DNA from: Pareuzebyella sediminis
GTDB lineage: Bacteria > Bacteroidota > Bacteroidia > Flavobacteriales > Flavobacteriaceae
DNA length: 64,000 bases
Direction of reading: 5' to 3'
Assembly (NCBI RefSeq): GCF_008367235.1
Contig: NZ_VTZS01000005.1
Span: 62,001 to 126,000, forward strand
Shown here: positions 61,923-64,000 of the stretch, piece by piece
How the letters are laid out: every line of letters starts with the position of its first letter
Numbering within the stretch: position 1 is the stretch's first letter
Translations under genes and position numbers: made by a program
Notes under the pieces: generated by a model
The model's input: only the letters and a program-made list of their open reading frames with translations
Told to the model about the DNA's origin: nothing
The model's database searches: none

Positions 61923-62765
61923 ATGAATAGGAAAGAAAGCACTTATATCGAAAACTACGCTGAAAATGATAAAACTGATTTGTTGTTATTTCAACAATCG
62001 AATCGAGGACTATTAACCGTTGTTGGTGCGGGTCCTGGAGATCCTGAGTTGATTACCTTTAAGGCCATAAAGGCTTTGCAGACCGCAGATGTGGTTCTTT
62101 ACGATGCTTTGGTTAACGAAGCGCTTTTAGCGTATGCGCCCAAGGCTGAGAAAATTTTCGTGGGTAAGCGCAAAGGGTGCTATTCCTATCGACAGGAACA
62201 AATCAATGATTTGATTGTGAGCCGTGCAAAATCAAAGGGTCACGTAGTACGCCTTAAAGGCGGAGATCCTTTTGTCTTTGGCCGAGGGGCGGAAGAAATG
62301 GAATATGCCGCTAACCATGGTCTCGAAGTGGCCATAGTACCCGGAGTATCATCTAGCCTTTCCGTACCGGCTATGCAACAGATACCTGTGACCAAAAGAG
62401 GGGGCTCTGAAAGTTTCTGGGTAATTACCGGCACTACTAAAGCGCACAAACTCTCTGAAGATGTAGTGCTTGCCGCCAAGAGCAACGCTACCGTGGTGAT
62501 ACTTATGGGAATGTCAAAACTATCGGAAATCGTAGCGATTTATAAAAAAGAGGGTAAACCTAACATACCTATAGCCATTATTCAAAACGGAACATGTGCC
62601 AATGAAAGAATAGCTGTGGCTACAATAACCTCTATTGAAAAGGAAGTGCAGCGAAAAACATTGGCAAACCCTGCGATTATTATTATTGGGGAAGTTGTTC
62701 GGCATCGACAAAATATTAGTGAGATTATCAAGAATCAAGAACAAGAGCTAAGTCAAATATTATGA
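61923..62765 (+). CDS. cobA: Uroporphyrinogen-III C-methyltransferase
   Basis: SAM-dependent enzyme making precorrin-2, the precursor of siroheme needed by the upstream sulfite reductase; 280 residues. Typical motifs are TVVGAGPGDPELITFKAIKA, LKGGDPFVFGRGAEE and PGVSSSLSVPA. An N-terminal extension of about 25 residues is not conserved. It starts 3 bases after the reductase stop codon and overlaps the next gene by 4 bases. The dehydrogenase/chelatase step is not fused and not seen here. Confidence 0.92.
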   Translation: MNRKESTYIENYAENDKTDLLLFQQSNRGLLTVVGAGPGDPELITFKAIKALQTADVVLYDALVNEALLAYAPKAEKIFVGKRKGCYSYRQEQINDLIVSRAKSKGHVVRLKGGDPFVFGRGAEEMEYAANHGLEVAIVPGVSSSLSVPAMQQIPVTKRGGSESFWVITGTTKAHKLSEDVVLAAKSNATVVILMGMSKLSEIVAIYKKEGKPNIPIAIIQNGTCANERIAVATITSIEKEVQRKTLANPAIIIIGEVVRHRQNISEIIKNQEQELSQIL

Positions 62766-63823
62766 TAAAAACAGATTTATTAATTATTGGGGCAGGTCCC
62801 ACAGGGCTTTTTACCGTATTTGAGGCAGGGCTTCTAAAATTGAAGTGTCATTTAATAGATGCGTTGGCGCAGCCGGGAGGGCAGTGTTCCGAAATTTATC
62901 CCAAAAAGCCCATTTATGATATCCCGGCCTTCCCGGAAATTCTGGCAGGTCAGTTAGTAGATAATCTTATGGAGCAAATCAAGCCTTTTGATCCTGGTTT
63001 TACCTTGGGGGAACGAGCCGAGACTCTTGATAAATTAGAGGACGGTACATTTGTCGTAACCACCAATAAAGGCACAAAGCATAATGCACCGGTTGTAGTC
63101 ATCGCCGGTGGTCTTGGTTCGTTTGAACCTCGAAAGCCACCTATCGCTAACATCACCGATTTTGAAGATAAGGGTGTTGCCTATATGGTCAAAGATCCCG
63201 AAATATACAGAAACAAAAAGGTGGTTATTTCAGGAGGTGGTGATTCCGCGCTGGATTGGGCCATATTTTTGGCAGACGTGGCATCAGAGGTTTCACTGGT
63301 CCATCGAAGAAACGAGTTTCGGGGGGCATTAGATTCTGTCGAGAAGGCCTCTGAACTTGCCAAATTGGGAAAAATCAAATTGTTTACCGAGGCGGAAGTC
63401 AAAAAACTCTATGGCGATGAACATCTAGAAGCTGTGGTGGTCAAACACAACGATACCGAAAAGGGAGAGACATATGTAGAAACGGATCATTTCATTCCAC
63501 TCTTCGGTCTATCACCAAAACTAGGGCCTTTGGGCAATTGGGGACTTGAAATAGAGCGCAACGCCATTAAAGTAAATAATGCAAAAGATTACCAGACCAA
63601 TATACCGGGAGTCTATGCCATCGGGGATGTCAATACCTACGAAGGCAAACTAAAACTGATTCTTTCCGGGTTTCACGAGGCAGCCATTATGTGCCAATTT
63701 GCCTATCAACATATCAATCCAGGAAAGCGATTCGTAATGAAGTATACGACCGTAGGTGGGGTTGAAGGTTTCGACGGTAGCAAAAAGGAGGCAAAAAAAG
63801 AGGTCGTGCAGAGTATAGCTTAA
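62762..63823 (+). CDS. Thioredoxin-reductase-like ferredoxin-NADP reductase
   Basis: FAD- and NAD(P)H-dependent flavoprotein, 353 residues. The FAD motif is IIGAGPTGLFTVFEAG, the NAD(P) motif VVISGGGDSALDWAIF, and the second FAD contact YAIGDVNTYEGKLKL. No CxxC redox pair is present, so it is of the YumC-type ferredoxin/flavodoxin reductase class rather than thioredoxin reductase. Its coupling to the sulfite reductase operon suggests it supplies electrons through ferredoxin. A terminator follows. Confidence 0.87.
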   Translation: MIKTDLLIIGAGPTGLFTVFEAGLLKLKCHLIDALAQPGGQCSEIYPKKPIYDIPAFPEILAGQLVDNLMEQIKPFDPGFTLGERAETLDKLEDGTFVVTTNKGTKHNAPVVVIAGGLGSFEPRKPPIANITDFEDKGVAYMVKDPEIYRNKKVVISGGGDSALDWAIFLADVASEVSLVHRRNEFRGALDSVEKASELAKLGKIKLFTEAEVKKLYGDEHLEAVVVKHNDTEKGETYVETDHFIPLFGLSPKLGPLGNWGLEIERNAIKVNNAKDYQTNIPGVYAIGDVNTYEGKLKLILSGFHEAAIMCQFAYQHINPGKRFVMKYTTVGGVEGFDGSKKEAKKEVVQSIA

Positions 63824-63846
63824 AACCACTTAGGGTTTTAACGTAT

Positions 63847-63885
63847 AAAGACCTTCCGTCCCACACCGGGTGGAAGGTCTTTTTA
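63847..63885 (+). terminator. Rho-independent terminator after the sulfite reductase operon
   Basis: Perfect 11-base stem AAAGACCTTCC / GGAAGGTCTTT (63847-63857 with 63872-63882), with the T run in and after the stem. Confidence 0.85.
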
Positions 63886-63931
63886 TGAACGTAAGGTGCG
63901 TTTGTTGTGATAGAAAAACCCGCTGCTTTAC

Positions 63932-63963
63932 TTGGTTTTCATGGATATGTGGCGTTACTTTGC
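63932..63963 (+). promoter_or_regulatory. Candidate promoter at the window end
   Basis: TACTTTGC at 63956-63963 resembles TAnnTTTG, with TTG at 63932-63934 about 21 bases upstream. The gene it would serve lies beyond the window. Confidence 0.35.
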
Positions 63964-64000
63964 ACCCCCGTTCATTAAAATGTAAATATCATAGAGTTAT

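Noticed and set aside
1-64000. tRNA or rRNA genes
   Set aside because: No cloverleaf or rRNA segment was recognised by eye on either strand; a dedicated scan would be needed to be certain.

Overview
The window looks like a chromosomal segment of a marine-type member of the Flavobacteriaceae (Bacteroidota). The evidence is family content: DUF5686, an SprT-like protein, a 2TM-domain protein, a sulfite reductase with a C-terminal HEPN domain, a MetX-like/aspartokinase/homoserine dehydrogenase fusion and a membrane pyrophosphatase. Several promoters also carry the Bacteroidota -7 motif TAnnTTTG. Genus cannot be fixed from the sequence alone.

Layout. 1-2.6 kb: end of pdhA and the E2 gene of pyruvate dehydrogenase. 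2.7-12.7 kb: housekeeping and envelope genes (M28 peptidase, SDR, HAD, SprT-like, mannose-1-phosphate guanylyltransferase, DUF389, an Mla-type ABC pair, a PafA phosphatase, murI). 12.8-21.4 kb: a secreted glycosidase-like protein, folA, a PLP enzyme, a CBM48-like protein, the ergothioneine pair egtB-egtD, and DUF1080 and PmoA-family proteins. 21.5-22.8 kb: an array of 19 short palindromic repeats split by a GIY-YIG nuclease gene, then thyA. 23.7-30.6 kb: an AT-richer accessory island with all genes on the minus strand. 30.5-37 kb: two DinB proteins, an oxidoreductase, a nucleoside transporter, a bifunctional nuclease and etfBA. 37-48 kb: pdhB, DUF5686, soluble and membrane pyrophosphatases, a TonB protein, DUF4010, App1-like and deoxynucleoside kinase genes. 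48-64 kb: a sulfur block comprising metK, a SAM-I riboswitch with metY, the MetX-AK-HSD fusion, metZ, an Rrf2 regulator, DUF2061-cysH-cysD-cysN, and sulfite reductase-SUMT-flavin reductase.

The main discovery is in the accessory island. Five genes (cupin, lipoprotein, NDT/TIR-like, VOC, S41 peptidase) are each tightly bracketed by an 8- to 10-base inverted match that reads GTT... on the gene's 5' side and ...AAC on its 3' side. This is what integron cassettes show, because the R' and R'' ends of each cassette come from one attC site. Behind the NDT-like gene is a 70-base site with the full attC architecture. Behind DUF2971 and the cupin gene are longer sites with an L''/L' stem and an unpaired base. 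Behind the VOC and lipoprotein genes the attC position is filled by a 427-base repeat of identical length in both places, and a truncated third copy ends inside a DinB gene. No integrase is in the window. I read this as an integrase-less cassette array of unusual type.

Other points of regulation are a 28-base perfect palindrome between divergent etfBA and pdhB, a shared operator-like palindrome (CCTATA-AAATC-TATAGG) ahead of both sulfate-reduction operons next to an Rrf2 gene, a SAM-I riboswitch before metY, and a possible pseudoknot riboswitch before metK. Together the 48-64 kb genes take sulfate to sulfide, fix sulfide into homocysteine on activated homoserine, and make S-adenosylmethionine, with SAM feedback on at least one gene.
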